In this document: piece by piece, positions 9,723-18,559 of the stretch
Numbering within the stretch: position 1 is the first letter of the stretch
Layout of the letters: every line of letters begins with the position of its first letter
Source: Skermanella aerolata KACC 11604
GTDB taxonomy: Bacteria; Pseudomonadota; Alphaproteobacteria; Azospirillales; Azospirillaceae
DNA: 64,000 nt
Assembly: GCF_000936425.1 (NCBI RefSeq)
Contig: NZ_AVFK01000030.1
Span: 1 to 64,000, forward strand
Direction: 5' to 3'
The notes under the pieces: generated by a model
Told to the model about the DNA's origin: nothing
What the model saw: the letters and a program-made list of their open reading frames with translations, nothing else
The model's database searches: none
Made by a program: the position numbers and the translations under genes

Positions 9723-10640
9723 TCAGACCTTCTCGATTTCCGGTTTGCCGAGCAGGCCGGTCGGGCGGAAGATCAGGACCAGCACCAGGATGGTGAAGGT
9801 CGCCACGTCCTTGTACTCGATCGAAAAATAGGCCGACCAGAACGCTTCGATCAAACCGATCAGCAGCCCGCCGAGCATGGCGCCGGGCAGCGAGCCGATG
9901 CCGCCGAGGACCGCGGCGGTGAAGGCCTTGACGCCCGCCAGGAAGCCGATGAAGAAGTCGATCACGCCGTAGTACAGCGTGACCATGACGCCGGCCACGG
10001 CGGCGAGCGCCGCACCCAGCACGAAGGTCAGCGAGATCGTCCGGTCGACGTTGACGCCGAGCAATCCCGCCATCGTCTTGTCCTGCTCGCAGGCGCGCTG
10101 AGCGCGGCCAAGCTCGGTCCGGGTGATCAGCAGCGTGAAGCCAGCCATCAGGGCGGTGGTCAGCAGGATGATGATGATCTGTAGGTAGCTGATGCTGACG
10201 GCGAAGCCGTCCGCCCGCTCCATCACGGTGAAGCCACCCTGGATCATCGGGGGCATCGGCTTGACGCGGGCGCCCTGGACCAGCTGGACGTAATTCTGGA
10301 GGAAGATCGACATGCCGATGGCGGAGATCAGCGGCGCCAGCCGGAAGGAACCGCGCAGCGGCCGATAGGCCAGCCGCTCGATCGTCCAGCCGTAGATGCT
10401 GGTGAAGACCATGGAGATGATCAGCACCAGCAGCAGCATGATCGGGACCCAGGTGATGCCGGCGGCTCCCAGCACGATGAAGCTGATCACCGCGATGAAG
10501 GCGCCGATCATGTAAATCTCGCCATGGGCGAAATTGATCATGCCGATGATGCCGTAGACCATCGTGTAGCCGATCGCGATCAGGCCGTAGATGGCGCCGA
10601 GCGTCAGCCCGTTGATCAATTGTTGAAGGAAGTATTCCAT
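9723..10640 (-). CDS. livH: branched-chain amino acid ABC transporter permease LivH
   Basis: Inner-membrane permease of 305 residues and first gene of the minus-strand operon livH-livM-livG-livF-small gene-binding protein. The N-terminus [48 protein letters not shown] is the LivH signature, and the C-terminal part has [19 protein letters not shown]. The start ATG at 10640 fits this N-terminus exactly. Confidence 0.95.
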   Translation of the reverse strand: MEYFLQQLINGLTLGAIYGLIAIGYTMVYGIIGMINFAHGEIYMIGAFIAVISFIVLGAAGITWVPIMLLLVLIISMVFTSIYGWTIERLAYRPLRGSFRLAPLISAIGMSIFLQNYVQLVQGARVKPMPPMIQGGFTVMERADGFAVSISYLQIIIILLTTALMAGFTLLITRTELGRAQRACEQDKTMAGLLGVNVDRTISLTFVLGAALAAVAGVMVTLYYGVIDFFIGFLAGVKAFTAAVLGGIGSLPGAMLGGLLIGLIEAFWSAYFSIEYKDVATFTILVLVLIFRPTGLLGKPEIEKV

Positions 10641-11104
10641 ATCCTCGATACCCAGACGTGGATTGCGGCGGAGCGTCGGCGCAGCTTGCTGTTGACCGCC
10701 GCGACAGGCGGCGGTTCGACCGTTGGGGCGGTGCCCGTTCGAACAACCCGGAGATCCGGCGCGACGGCAAGCCGTGGCGCCGACGAGATTGCAGACAGTC
10801 GGAATTCTCCCGGTTCAAGCTTTCGGCCGGGTGGCGGGACCACCGGCCTTGTTGTTGCCTGGACGTTATATTACGGCCTGCGGGCCGGCAAGCATTGAAA
10901 ATACGGTTACAATGGCGACTGAACGCGCTTGCTTGAACCCTGGGCAAAGTGGAGCCAAGAAACAAGCAGGCTGCCCAAAATGAAAGAGGCTTTGGAAACT
11001 TGGAATCGGCGACGCCCGGAGCGGTCGCGCTAGAGCGAACACAGCACAGTGCTTATCCTGGTCACAAGGATTGGTAGAAGATTTGCAATGCAAACGGGAG
11101 CTTT
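10641..11104. other. leader and promoter region of the liv operon
   Basis: No gene is supported in these 464 bases. The region must carry the liv operon promoter on the minus strand. A 7-bp hairpin (ACCGCCG / CGGCGGT, 10695-10715) lies about 55 bases before livH and could belong to the leader. Short open frames overlap each other on both strands and show no domain. Confidence 0.5.
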
Positions 11105-11473
11105 TTAAAACAACGTAACGCCTGCCATGGTGAGACCGATCAGCGACAGGGTGCCTGCGGTCACGCCGAGGAAGATGCTTTTACGCGCCAGATAGAAGGC
11201 GGCCACCGCAACCGCTGCCGAGACGAGGCGGACGCCGAGGTCGGTTGCCTCGAGCGGCCCGACCGGCATGACGATCATGCGGGCTATCAGGGCGGCTAGC
11301 AGCCCGTAGGCGATGCAGCCGACCCATTCGAAGACGGGACCGGCCGGATCGATCCGGCCGGACAGGGCGACGCCCAGCGCCCGCCATACATAGGTCGCCG
11401 CCGCTCCGGCGATCAGGACGACGACAAGCCAGAGGCTGGGCATCGACAGCGCGGGACCGGACAGCTCAGACAT
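11105..11473 (-). CDS. azlD: AzlD-family branched-chain amino acid exporter subunit
   Basis: 122 residues, essentially four hydrophobic segments with the AzlD pattern ATYVWRALGVALSGRI near the N-terminus and FYLARKSIFLGVTAGTLSLIG at the end. It works with AzlC as a two-subunit inner-membrane exporter. Its start overlaps the azlC end by 8 bases. No terminator with a T tract is obvious after it. Confidence 0.88.
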   Translation of the reverse strand: MSELSGPALSMPSLWLVVVLIAGAAATYVWRALGVALSGRIDPAGPVFEWVGCIAYGLLAALIARMIVMPVGPLEATDLGVRLVSAAVAVAAFYLARKSIFLGVTAGTLSLIGLTMAGVTLF

Positions 11474-12203
11474 GCCGGCGCCTCAGCAGCCGTTCTCCGC
11501 CGAAGGCGACGGTCCCCGCGATCAGACCGGCGAACATCAGGCCCCAGTCGTGGGATATCGTGTGGAAGAAAGGCCCGAGTACGGCACCGAACGCCAGGGC
11601 CATCGCGCGGGCGCGGTGACGCAGGTCGGTCGCGAAGATCAGCATGAAATAGATCGGGTTCAGGAAGACGAGACCGAGCGTGATCGAGCGGGGAACGCTG
11701 TCGGCCAGCAGGAAACCCAGGGCGGTCCCGAGCAGGCTGGCGATCCACAGGCTGGCGGCGAAACCGAGGAAATACGGCAACCGCAAGGGACGCGGCATGT
11801 CCGGGCAGCGGCGCATGGAAAAAGCCCAGGCCGTCACCGCGACCAAGTGGGAATAGAGGTAATAGCGCCAGCGCGGAACGGCGGGGTCGTGGACCAGCGG
11901 CATCAGGGTGATGACCATGGGCATGAGCCGCGCATTCGTCAGCGCGACCGCCAGACAGATCACCAGGAGCGAGGCGCCGACCCCGTAGAGTTCGACGAGG
12001 ACCACCTGCCCCGGCAGCGCCCAGGCCGACAAGGTGGAGAAGAGGCCCAAGCCCAGACCGATGCCGCTTTCCCGGACCAGCGAACCGAAGCCGACATAAC
12101 TGGCGCCGAGAACGAGGGACGGCATGCCGGCCGCTTCCTTCGCCGCGCTGAAAAACATCCGGCGCCGGGCGCTCTGGTCGCCCGGCAGTGCTGTCTCTGT
12201 CAT
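11466..12203 (-). CDS. azlC: AzlC-family branched-chain amino acid exporter subunit
   Basis: Large subunit of the AzlCD exporter, 245 residues. The conserved N-terminal segment GASYVGFGSLVRESGIG is followed by five or so membrane helices, and NARLMPMVITLMPLV matches the AzlC family NaRhlLm-type motif. Placement next to the liv importer suggests balanced uptake and export of branched-chain amino acids; that link is inference. Confidence 0.9.
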   Translation of the reverse strand: MTETALPGDQSARRRMFFSAAKEAAGMPSLVLGASYVGFGSLVRESGIGLGLGLFSTLSAWALPGQVVLVELYGVGASLLVICLAVALTNARLMPMVITLMPLVHDPAVPRWRYYLYSHLVAVTAWAFSMRRCPDMPRPLRLPYFLGFAASLWIASLLGTALGFLLADSVPRSITLGLVFLNPIYFMLIFATDLRHRARAMALAFGAVLGPFFHTISHDWGLMFAGLIAGTVAFGGERLLRRRHV

Positions 12204-12320
12204 CCGTTTCCCGGAGGGCGGCCGCTTTACGGGATCGTGGGGGCCGCCTACGGGAGTCGAAAATACTCAGCTATGGCCGCCAGTCAACTTGCAGGCGGCT
12301 TCCATCCGGCTGGCTTCCGG

Positions 12321-13031
12321 TCAGTCGACTTTGGCCGCGGTGACGATGGTCTTCGCAGGCTTGGCCGAACCGCCCTTGGCCGCCGCCGCATCCTTTGCAG
12401 GTTTCGCCTTCTTGGCGTCGTTGCCCTTGCCCTGGACCGACGGCTTCGTTGACGCCTTGGTCGCGGTCAGCGGCAGATCGCTGTCGAGCAGTTCCGCTAC
12501 GGTCACGCCGCAAGGCGGAGCCTTGCCAATCTCGTCGGTCCTGCTGTCGGCCAGATAGCGCTTCAGGTCGCTTTCCGACAGGGCCAGCGCCCGGTCGACG
12601 ATGTCGCTGTGCGTCTGGCAGAAGACCGGGGGGGTCAGCAGGGCGGAGCGCTGGGCGATCTCGTTGGCGACCACAGTCCGGAAATCGTCGAACCTGCGGG
12701 TCGGGTTGCTCTTGTCGGTTTCCCGGAAGTGGCCGATCAGCACCTTCTCCCAGTTCATCAGGGAAGTGCGGTTCTTGGTGGTGAACTGCTGATACTTGGA
12801 GAAGAGCTTGCGGTCGGCCTCGATCGCGTTGCAGGTCAGGCCGATGACCATCAGCTCGGTATGCAGGCGGACCGCCTGTTCCGCATCGTATTCCGCCGCC
12901 GAGTAGCAGGCCGGCTTCGCCCAGGCCGATGTCGAAGTCGCCAGGACGCAGGCCGTGGTGACGGCGGCGGCGATCCGGCGCAGCTTGCGGACGGTCGGGA
13001 GAGAGGCTTTGTCGCTGGTGGCAGACTTCAT
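12321..13031 (-). CDS. exported protein of unknown function with Lys/Ala-rich tail
   Basis: 236 residues. An N-terminal signal peptide (RKLRRIAAAVTTACVLATSTSAWA, cleavage likely before KPACYS) is followed by a domain of about 150 residues with four cysteines (ACYSAAEY, LTCNAIE, VFCQTH, PPCGVT), enough for two disulfides. The last 45 residues are low-complexity Lys/Ala/Pro (NDAKKAKPAKDAAAAKGGS). Probably periplasmic. I do not recognise a named family. The gene is divergent from the ROK kinase. Confidence 0.75.
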   Translation of the reverse strand: MKSATSDKASLPTVRKLRRIAAAVTTACVLATSTSAWAKPACYSAAEYDAEQAVRLHTELMVIGLTCNAIEADRKLFSKYQQFTTKNRTSLMNWEKVLIGHFRETDKSNPTRRFDDFRTVVANEIAQRSALLTPPVFCQTHSDIVDRALALSESDLKRYLADSRTDEIGKAPPCGVTVAELLDSDLPLTATKASTKPSVQGKGNDAKKAKPAKDAAAAKGGSAKPAKTIVTAAKVD

Positions 13032-13104
13032 GGGGAGCGGCCCTGTGCTAATCCGGATGGGCGGATCCGGACGGGTTGTGGCGTGTACGTGTTACTTCGT
13101 TTAG

Positions 13105-13115
13105 GGCAATTTGCC
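13105..13115. promoter_or_regulatory. 11-bp palindrome in a divergent promoter gap
   Basis: GGCAATTTGCC is a perfect odd palindrome between the divergent exported-protein gene and the ROK kinase gene. It could be an operator. Position is the only support. Confidence 0.25.
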
Positions 13116-13236
13116 TTATCGAAGGTAAAGACACAATGTCCAACCTGACGAATCTTTTGGCGATGAGGACTGAAGCCGTTTCGGATAAGCTTGTCCACGC
13201 GGCCCGACAACAGATTCAACCAACCGGTTTTCATTC

Positions 13237-14154
13237 ATGATTCGCATCGGCATCGATCTCGGTGGCACCAAAATCGAGGGAATCGCCCTAGATCGCAACG
13301 GCCTGGAACTGGCGCGACGGCGAATCGGTACTCCCCGTGGCAATTATGCAGCAACCTTGGATGCGATAGCCGGGCTGGTGACATGGCTGGAGGGGGAGGC
13401 GGGCGGCGGTCCCGCCACGATCGGCATCGGCATTCCAGGCGTCGTTTCTCCCCGGACCGGGTTGGTCAAGAACGCCAATTCCACGTGGCTGATCGGGCAT
13501 CCGCTCGACCGGGACGTGGCGGAGCAGCTGGGCCGGAAGGTGCGAATCCAGAACGACGCCAACTGCTTCGCGGTATCGGAAGCCGCTGATGGCGCCGGGG
13601 CCGGGTACCACACGGTCTTCGGCGTGATCGTCGGGACGGGCACCGGAGCTGGGATCGTCGTGGGCGGCAAGGTGCTGACCGGGCGCAACGCGATCGCGGG
13701 GGAGTGGGGCCACACCTCCCTGCCCTGGCCCGCCGCCTCGGAACATCCGGGGCCGGAGTGCTACTGCGGACGTCCGGGCTGCATCGAGACCTGGGTGTCG
13801 GGACCGGGCTTCGCCGCCGACCATGAGCGGGCGACGGGACGGAAGCTGCCGGCGCCCGAGATCGCCGCCTTGGCGGAGACCGGCGACGCCGACGCGGTGG
13901 CGGCGCTGGAACGGTACGAGGACAGGCTGGCGCGCGGGCTGACCATGGTGATCGACGTGCTCGACCCCGACGTGATCGTGCTGGGCGGCGGCATGTCCAA
14001 TGTCGAGCGGCTGTACCGCACGCTGCCGGCGCTGCTGAACCGCTGGTGCTTTTCCGACGGGATCGATACGCCGGTCGTGAAGGCCCGCCACGGCGACTCG
14101 AGCGGGGTCCGGGGAGCGGCCTGGCTTTGGGGTGTCGATGGAGCGCCGGACTGA
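13237..14154 (+). CDS. ROK-family sugar kinase (fructokinase/Mak-like)
   Basis: Cytoplasmic kinase phosphorylating fructose or a related hexose with ATP. The 305 residues show the ATP-binding DLGGTKIEGI, the catalytic Asp in QNDANCFAVSEA, and the ROK zinc site (GHTSLPWP, then CYCGRPGCIETW). GEWGHTSLPWP is typical of the Mak/fructokinase branch, although NagK and glucokinase members are close. A single-gene unit; the ATG at 13237 is well placed at the domain start. Confidence 0.9.
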   Translation: MIRIGIDLGGTKIEGIALDRNGLELARRRIGTPRGNYAATLDAIAGLVTWLEGEAGGGPATIGIGIPGVVSPRTGLVKNANSTWLIGHPLDRDVAEQLGRKVRIQNDANCFAVSEAADGAGAGYHTVFGVIVGTGTGAGIVVGGKVLTGRNAIAGEWGHTSLPWPAASEHPGPECYCGRPGCIETWVSGPGFAADHERATGRKLPAPEIAALAETGDADAVAALERYEDRLARGLTMVIDVLDPDVIVLGGGMSNVERLYRTLPALLNRWCFSDGIDTPVVKARHGDSSGVRGAAWLWGVDGAPD

Positions 14155-14180
14155 ATAGCCGGATCCGAGGCGGGTGGTAC

Positions 14181-14241
14181 AGGGCAGCGGGACGGGGCAG
14201 CGGGACGGGGCAGCGGGACGGGGCAGCGGGACGGGGCAGCG
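14181..14241 (+). repeat. 13-bp tandem repeat, 4.7 copies
   Basis: The unit GGGGCAGCGGGAC is repeated without change at 14194, 14207 and 14220, with one variant copy at 14181 and a partial copy at 14233. It lies between the ROK kinase stop and the RidA ribosome binding site, in no gene. Confidence 0.9.
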
Positions 14242-14327
14242 CGTAAGCGGTTGCGTCGGGACGCTTGGAATGCCAAACCTGCGCCCCGAAAATTTCTCGT
14301 CAGAATGTTCCCGGAGGAACCATCACG

Positions 14328-14675
14328 ATGTCCATCCAGCGCTTCAAGATCGGCCCCCGCATGAGCCAAGCGGTCGTCCACAACGAGACGATCTATCTGG
14401 CCGGTCAGGTCGCCGAAGACACGACCGCCGACGTCAAGGGCCAGACCAGCCAGATCCTCAACCAGATCGACGAGTTGCTGGCCCTGGTCGGCTCAGACAA
14501 GAGCAAGCTGCTATCGGCCACGGTCTATCTGAGCGACATGGCGCATTTCGGCGCGATGAACGCTTCCTGGGAAGCCTGGATCGATCCCGCCAACCCGCCG
14601 GTCCGGGCAACGGTGGAAGCCAAGCTGGCCGCCCCCAAGTATCAGGTCGAGATCGCCATCATCGCGGCGAAGTAA
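14328..14675 (+). CDS. RidA/YjgF-family enamine/imine deaminase
   Basis: 115-residue cytoplasmic protein of the RidA superfamily, which hydrolyses reactive enamine/imine intermediates released by PLP enzymes. It has VHNETIYLAGQVAED near the start and NPPVRATVEAKLAAPKYQVEIAIIAAK at the end, including the conserved Arg of the active site. ATG 14328 is chosen because GGAGGAAC (from 14313) precedes it; an in-frame ATG at 14265 would add 21 residues lying over the spacer. Confidence 0.93.
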   Translation: MSIQRFKIGPRMSQAVVHNETIYLAGQVAEDTTADVKGQTSQILNQIDELLALVGSDKSKLLSATVYLSDMAHFGAMNASWEAWIDPANPPVRATVEAKLAAPKYQVEIAIIAAK

Positions 14676-14698
14676 CGTCGCCTTAGGCGGACTTCCGG

Positions 14699-15742
14699 TT
14701 AGCGGGCTATCCCGGCGGCGGGTCCGGGATAGCCCCACATCCGGTCGACCGCGTACAGGTCGAAATGGACGGCGCGGTCGGACGGCGTTCCCGACAAGCC
14801 GATATTGAGGCTCCGGCCTTGAAGGACGGTATCGAGCGACGCCGGATCGCCACCGGCGCGGATGTCGGATGCGGTCGCCAGCAGCAGGGCGCCGAACTCG
14901 CCGGCTTCGTCCCACAATCCGTGGAGCGACGATGCGATCCGCTCGCCGGTGACGGGATGGCGGAAGCTGTCGAAGTCGAAGAGCTCCTTCGGCATGTATT
15001 CGGGCAGGGCGGGATAGAACAGGGCCGTGAAGGCCCGCAGCCTGCCCTTGAGCAGGCGGTTGACGGCGGCGACTGCGATCGCCGCGGCGGGCACCGGAAA
15101 CAGCCGGGTCAGAAGCATCTGCACGGCATAGAAGCGCCTGAAATAGCGGCCGACATCGGCGTGGATGCGCCAAGCTTCGGCAAAACTATCGGCGAAGAAA
15201 TCCAGGCAGTCGAGGTTGGTGCGGCGGTTGCGGCGGATCGCCGTCATCGGATCAAAATCCCGGAGCGTCGTTCGCTGATCGCCGAGCATAGCAAGGTCGA
15301 GCCAGGATTCGACCAGCCTGTGGCACATCTGGGAGTCCGCCTGCCGGACCGGATCGGCATCGTAATAAGGTCCGGTCACCGCGTAGATCCAGGGGTGAAA
15401 GACGATGTCGAGGGCCATGTGGGACAGGAAGCCGCAGACAAAGGCGAAGCGGGCATCGCTTTCCGCGTCCGCCGGCTGATTTTGGAGGCGGCGCAGCATT
15501 TCACGGATCGGCGTTCCGGTATCCTCGCCCTGTCCGCCGTGAACGATCTCTCCCCAATGGGCGTAATCGCGGTCAACGATCGGAAACGTCACTTCGTAGT
15601 ATAATGTGTCGGTCGCGATGGAGCCGAAATGAAGCGTCGGCCGGTTGTACCGAAGGAGTTGTCCGAGATCCGCACGGCCGCCTCGGGCGAGCCGACCGGT
15701 CAGCTCGTCGGCAAACAGGATATGGGTCAATTCCTTCGGCAT
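14699..15742 (-). CDS. zinc-dependent phospholipase C-like protein (PF00882-type)
   Basis: 347 residues resembling the zinc-dependent phospholipase C/S1-P1 nuclease-like family found in cytosolic versions without signal peptide. Visible support is the N-terminal MPKELTHILFAD, LHFGSIATDTLYY, a His-rich segment (YAHWGEIVHGG) and FVCGFLSHMALDIVFHPWIYA. The natural substrate is unknown. Start ATG 15742 is preferred to TTG 15754. It is transcribed convergently with ridA. Confidence 0.78.
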   Translation of the reverse strand: MPKELTHILFADELTGRLARGGRADLGQLLRYNRPTLHFGSIATDTLYYEVTFPIVDRDYAHWGEIVHGGQGEDTGTPIREMLRRLQNQPADAESDARFAFVCGFLSHMALDIVFHPWIYAVTGPYYDADPVRQADSQMCHRLVESWLDLAMLGDQRTTLRDFDPMTAIRRNRRTNLDCLDFFADSFAEAWRIHADVGRYFRRFYAVQMLLTRLFPVPAAAIAVAAVNRLLKGRLRAFTALFYPALPEYMPKELFDFDSFRHPVTGERIASSLHGLWDEAGEFGALLLATASDIRAGGDPASLDTVLQGRSLNIGLSGTPSDRAVHFDLYAVDRMWGYPGPAAGIAR

Positions 15743-15794
15743 TCTTCGATCCAAATTTCTTCAATCCAGCGAGCAGCGCAGAGAGGGGATCACC

Positions 15795-16256
15795 ATGGAC
15801 TGGGATACCATCGAACTGAACTGGGAACGGTACAGGAAACTGGCGCAGGACAAATGGCACAAGATCCCGGACGTTGTCCTTGAAGACATCGCCGGCAAGC
15901 GGGAACGTCTGGTCGCGGCGGTCGAGCGCGCCTATGACTTGTCGTTAGAGCAGGCCGAGCGCGACGTGAACAGGTGGTCGGAAGAGGCGCGACGCGTCGG
16001 GGACGCGCTGGCGGAGCGGTTCGCCCGCTCCCGCAGCCAAGCCGCCGCCGAGTTCCGGTCGGCGGCGGGCGCCACCTCCGCCCGGGTCGCAGAAGGCCGC
16101 CGGCGTCTGGCCGATCTCCGCGACCAAGCCGGCGCCAGAGGCGAACTGGCGATCGACCGGACGCGCGAGCAGGTGCGGGCGCACCCCGCCGCGACGATCG
16201 CCCTGGCAGTCGGCATCGGGATGCTGCTGGGCCAATTGCTGACACGTCGCAAATAG
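15795..16256 (+). CDS. CsbD/DUF883-like membrane-anchored helical protein
   Basis: 153 residues. The N-terminus WDTIELNWERYRKLAQDKWHKI resembles the CsbD-type stress protein start. A long charged amphipathic helix or coiled coil follows, then a C-terminal segment (RTREQVRAHPAATIALAVGIGMLLGQLLTRRK) exactly like the membrane anchor of ElaB/YqjD (DUF883) proteins. Such proteins are inner-membrane and stress related and some bind ribosomes. ATG 15795 follows AGAGGGGATC. Confidence 0.8.
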   Translation: MDWDTIELNWERYRKLAQDKWHKIPDVVLEDIAGKRERLVAAVERAYDLSLEQAERDVNRWSEEARRVGDALAERFARSRSQAAAEFRSAAGATSARVAEGRRRLADLRDQAGARGELAIDRTREQVRAHPAATIALAVGIGMLLGQLLTRRK

Positions 16257-16310
16257 TCCGGCAGCGATCGGCCCAGGCAGCGCTTTTCCGGCGTCAGCCT
16301 TTCTCAGGCG

Positions 16311-17897
16311 TCAGCCTTCGAGCGGCAGGGGAACGAAGCGGAGTTCGCCCTGCCGGCTCAGCAGCATCAGCACGTTCTTGCGGCCGGCCTGCCTCGCCTG
16401 ATCGATCCGGCTGGTCACGTCGTCCGGGCTGTCCACCGGCTCCTGGCCGACCTCGACGATGACGTCGCCGGCGGTGATGCCCTGCCCCGCGGCGGGACTG
16501 TCGTCGGCCGACTCCGTCACGACGACGCCTTCGACGGTCTCGGGGATGCTGAAGGTTTCACGCGTGGTGGCATCGAGCGGCGCCAGCGTCATGCCGAGCG
16601 TTTCGGTCGTCGGCGTCTGGGGTTCCATGCTGGGCGTCGGCGATTCGGTCATGGCACCGGCCGCCTGCTGAGCCTGCTCCATGTCGCCGACGCTGACCGA
16701 CAGCGTGCGGGTCTCCCCGCCACGCTGGATCACGACCTCGGCCTTCTGCCCGATGGGGGTGTCGGCGACCAGACGCGGCAACTGCCGCATGGCGTCGACG
16801 TCCTGCCCGTTGAAGCGGAGGATCACGTCGCCCTGGCGGATGCCGGCCTGCTGGGCCGGGCCTTCCGGCGTGACGGTCGTGACCAGCGCGCCCTTGGGCT
16901 CACGCAGTTGCAGGCTTTCCGCGATCTCGGGCGTGACCGCCTGGATCTGGACGCCGAGCCAGCCGCGGCGGGGCTTGCCGTGGTCGCGGATCTGTTCCAG
17001 GACCGGACGCGCCAGCGAGGCCGGGACGGCGAAGCCGATGCCGATGCTGCCGCCGGTCGGCGAGAAGATCGCCGTGTTGATGCCGACGACCTCGCCGGCC
17101 ATGTTGAACAGCGGGCCGCCGGAATTGCCCCGGTTGATCGAGGCGTCGGTCTGCAGGAACTCGTCATAGGGTCCCTGGTTGATGTCGCGCGCCCGCGCCG
17201 ACAGGATACCGGTGGTGACGGTTCCGCCAAGGCCGAAGGGGTTGCCGATCGCCATCACCCAATCGCCGATCCTGAGAGCGTTCGAGTCGCCGAAGCGGGT
17301 GGCGGGCAGCGGCTTGTCGGTCTTGACGCGCAGCAGCGCCAGATCGGTCAGCGGGTCGGAACCGACCAGCTCCGCCTGAAGCACGGTGTCGTCGTGAAGC
17401 GTGACCTGGATCTCGTCCGCATCGGCCACGACGTGGTTGTTGGTGGCGACCAGTCCGCTGGGATCGATGATGAAACCGGAGCCGAGCGCCGTGACGGGAC
17501 GCGGAGTCGGCTGCTGTTCGCGGAACTGGCGGAAGAACTCCTCGAACGGCGATCCCGGCGGAAACTCCGGGAGGTCCTGGCCGCCGGGTCCCTGCCCCGG
17601 TCCGCCGGGTCCGCCCGGCCCTCCAGGTCCCGGTCCAGGGCCGCCGGGTCCTTGCCCAGGCCCTCCCGGTCCGCCGGGTAACCGGGGACCGCCGGTTCCC
17701 CTGGTCTGGGTGGTCGAGATATTGACGACCGTCTTGATCTGCCGCTCCGCGAGGTCGGCGAAGCCGGGCGGGCCGCTTTGCGCCGAAACGGGGGCTGGCA
17801 GGACAACGCCGGCGGCGCCGAGGAAGGCGGCAAGCGGCAATGCCACCAGCCGTCGCGCGACCATCGAGCGGCGCTGGCGGTGTTGAGACGAGATCAT
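16311..17897 (-). CDS. Do/DegP-family periplasmic serine protease
   Basis: 528 residues. A signal peptide (LVALPLAAFLGAAGVVLPAPVSAQ) is followed by a trypsin-like domain with the His (VATNNHVV), Asp (LTDLALLRV) and Ser (NRGNSGGPL) of the triad, then two PDZ domains (GWLGVQIQ... and MTLAPLDATTRE...). It degrades or refolds damaged envelope proteins. Between the signal peptide and protease domain lies an unusual Gly/Pro-rich insert of about 40 residues (GGPGGPGQGPGG type). ATG 17897 has GGAGG eight bases upstream; the frame stays open further upstream without support. Confidence 0.94.
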   Translation of the reverse strand: MISSQHRQRRSMVARRLVALPLAAFLGAAGVVLPAPVSAQSGPPGFADLAERQIKTVVNISTTQTRGTGGPRLPGGPGGPGQGPGGPGPGPGGPGGPGGPGQGPGGQDLPEFPPGSPFEEFFRQFREQQPTPRPVTALGSGFIIDPSGLVATNNHVVADADEIQVTLHDDTVLQAELVGSDPLTDLALLRVKTDKPLPATRFGDSNALRIGDWVMAIGNPFGLGGTVTTGILSARARDINQGPYDEFLQTDASINRGNSGGPLFNMAGEVVGINTAIFSPTGGSIGIGFAVPASLARPVLEQIRDHGKPRRGWLGVQIQAVTPEIAESLQLREPKGALVTTVTPEGPAQQAGIRQGDVILRFNGQDVDAMRQLPRLVADTPIGQKAEVVIQRGGETRTLSVSVGDMEQAQQAAGAMTESPTPSMEPQTPTTETLGMTLAPLDATTRETFSIPETVEGVVVTESADDSPAAGQGITAGDVIVEVGQEPVDSPDDVTSRIDQARQAGRKNVLMLLSRQGELRFVPLPLEG

Positions 17898-18559
17898 TAA
17901 CGGTCCTCCGACAATATGCGATGCGTGACGCCCGCGGGCATTTTCGACGCATCTCATCAACACGGGAACACCGATGCCCGTTGCCTTGGTCCGCGAAGCG
18001 TCACAGGTCCGGATGCCGTCGTGAACCCGGCCTGCCGGCCCTGCGATCTTGAGAAACGAACTTTGCAACGTTCATTTACGGTGTTTATTACTTAAGGCTG
18101 CAATGAAATGACTTTTTCAATAAATGAATAAGCCGTTCTTCAGACCAATGCCCAACCATTTACGGGTCGCCCGTAATTGATGCGATTTCGCTACCCAGCT
18201 ACCCCGCGCCTTGAAAACCATAGCCGGCGAATTCCGACTCGGATACTCGATTCTTTAAAAGTCGGAAGCGAAGAACGCCCAGCGACTGACGATTTTTCAA
18301 ATCCGGCGGTCGCGAAACCGCAAACATGCAGCTTTGGCCGTCGGCGAGCCACGAAATTCGCCCCTCGCTTGAGAATGAGTACGAAATGGGGTGAGAAATC
18401 TTCGGTACCTGTGAAAACGGTGCTGGTAATTTGATCGCGAATACCCAATATTGTTCTCGTTAGACAACATCACCACCGCCGTCATGCGTAAACGTTGCTG
18501 CCCTCTGGGAGGACGCCGCGCTGTTTGCGCACATTTTTCCGAGCGAAGTCACCACACCA
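17898..18559. other. long divergent promoter region, no supported gene
   Basis: 662 bases of lower GC between the divergent protease and HTH-protein genes. Two overlapping opposite open frames of 85 codons (about 18177-18448) show no domain, no ribosome binding site and poor codon composition. Promoters for both flanking genes are expected here, but none could be identified with confidence. Confidence 0.5.

Noticed and set aside
14181-14241. Tandem repeat considered as a CRISPR-like array
   Set aside because: The 13-base units are contiguous with no spacers and no cas genes are near.
18177-18448. Two overlapping 85-codon open frames on opposite strands in the protease/HTH gap
   Set aside because: Mutually exclusive, without ribosome binding sites or recognisable domains.
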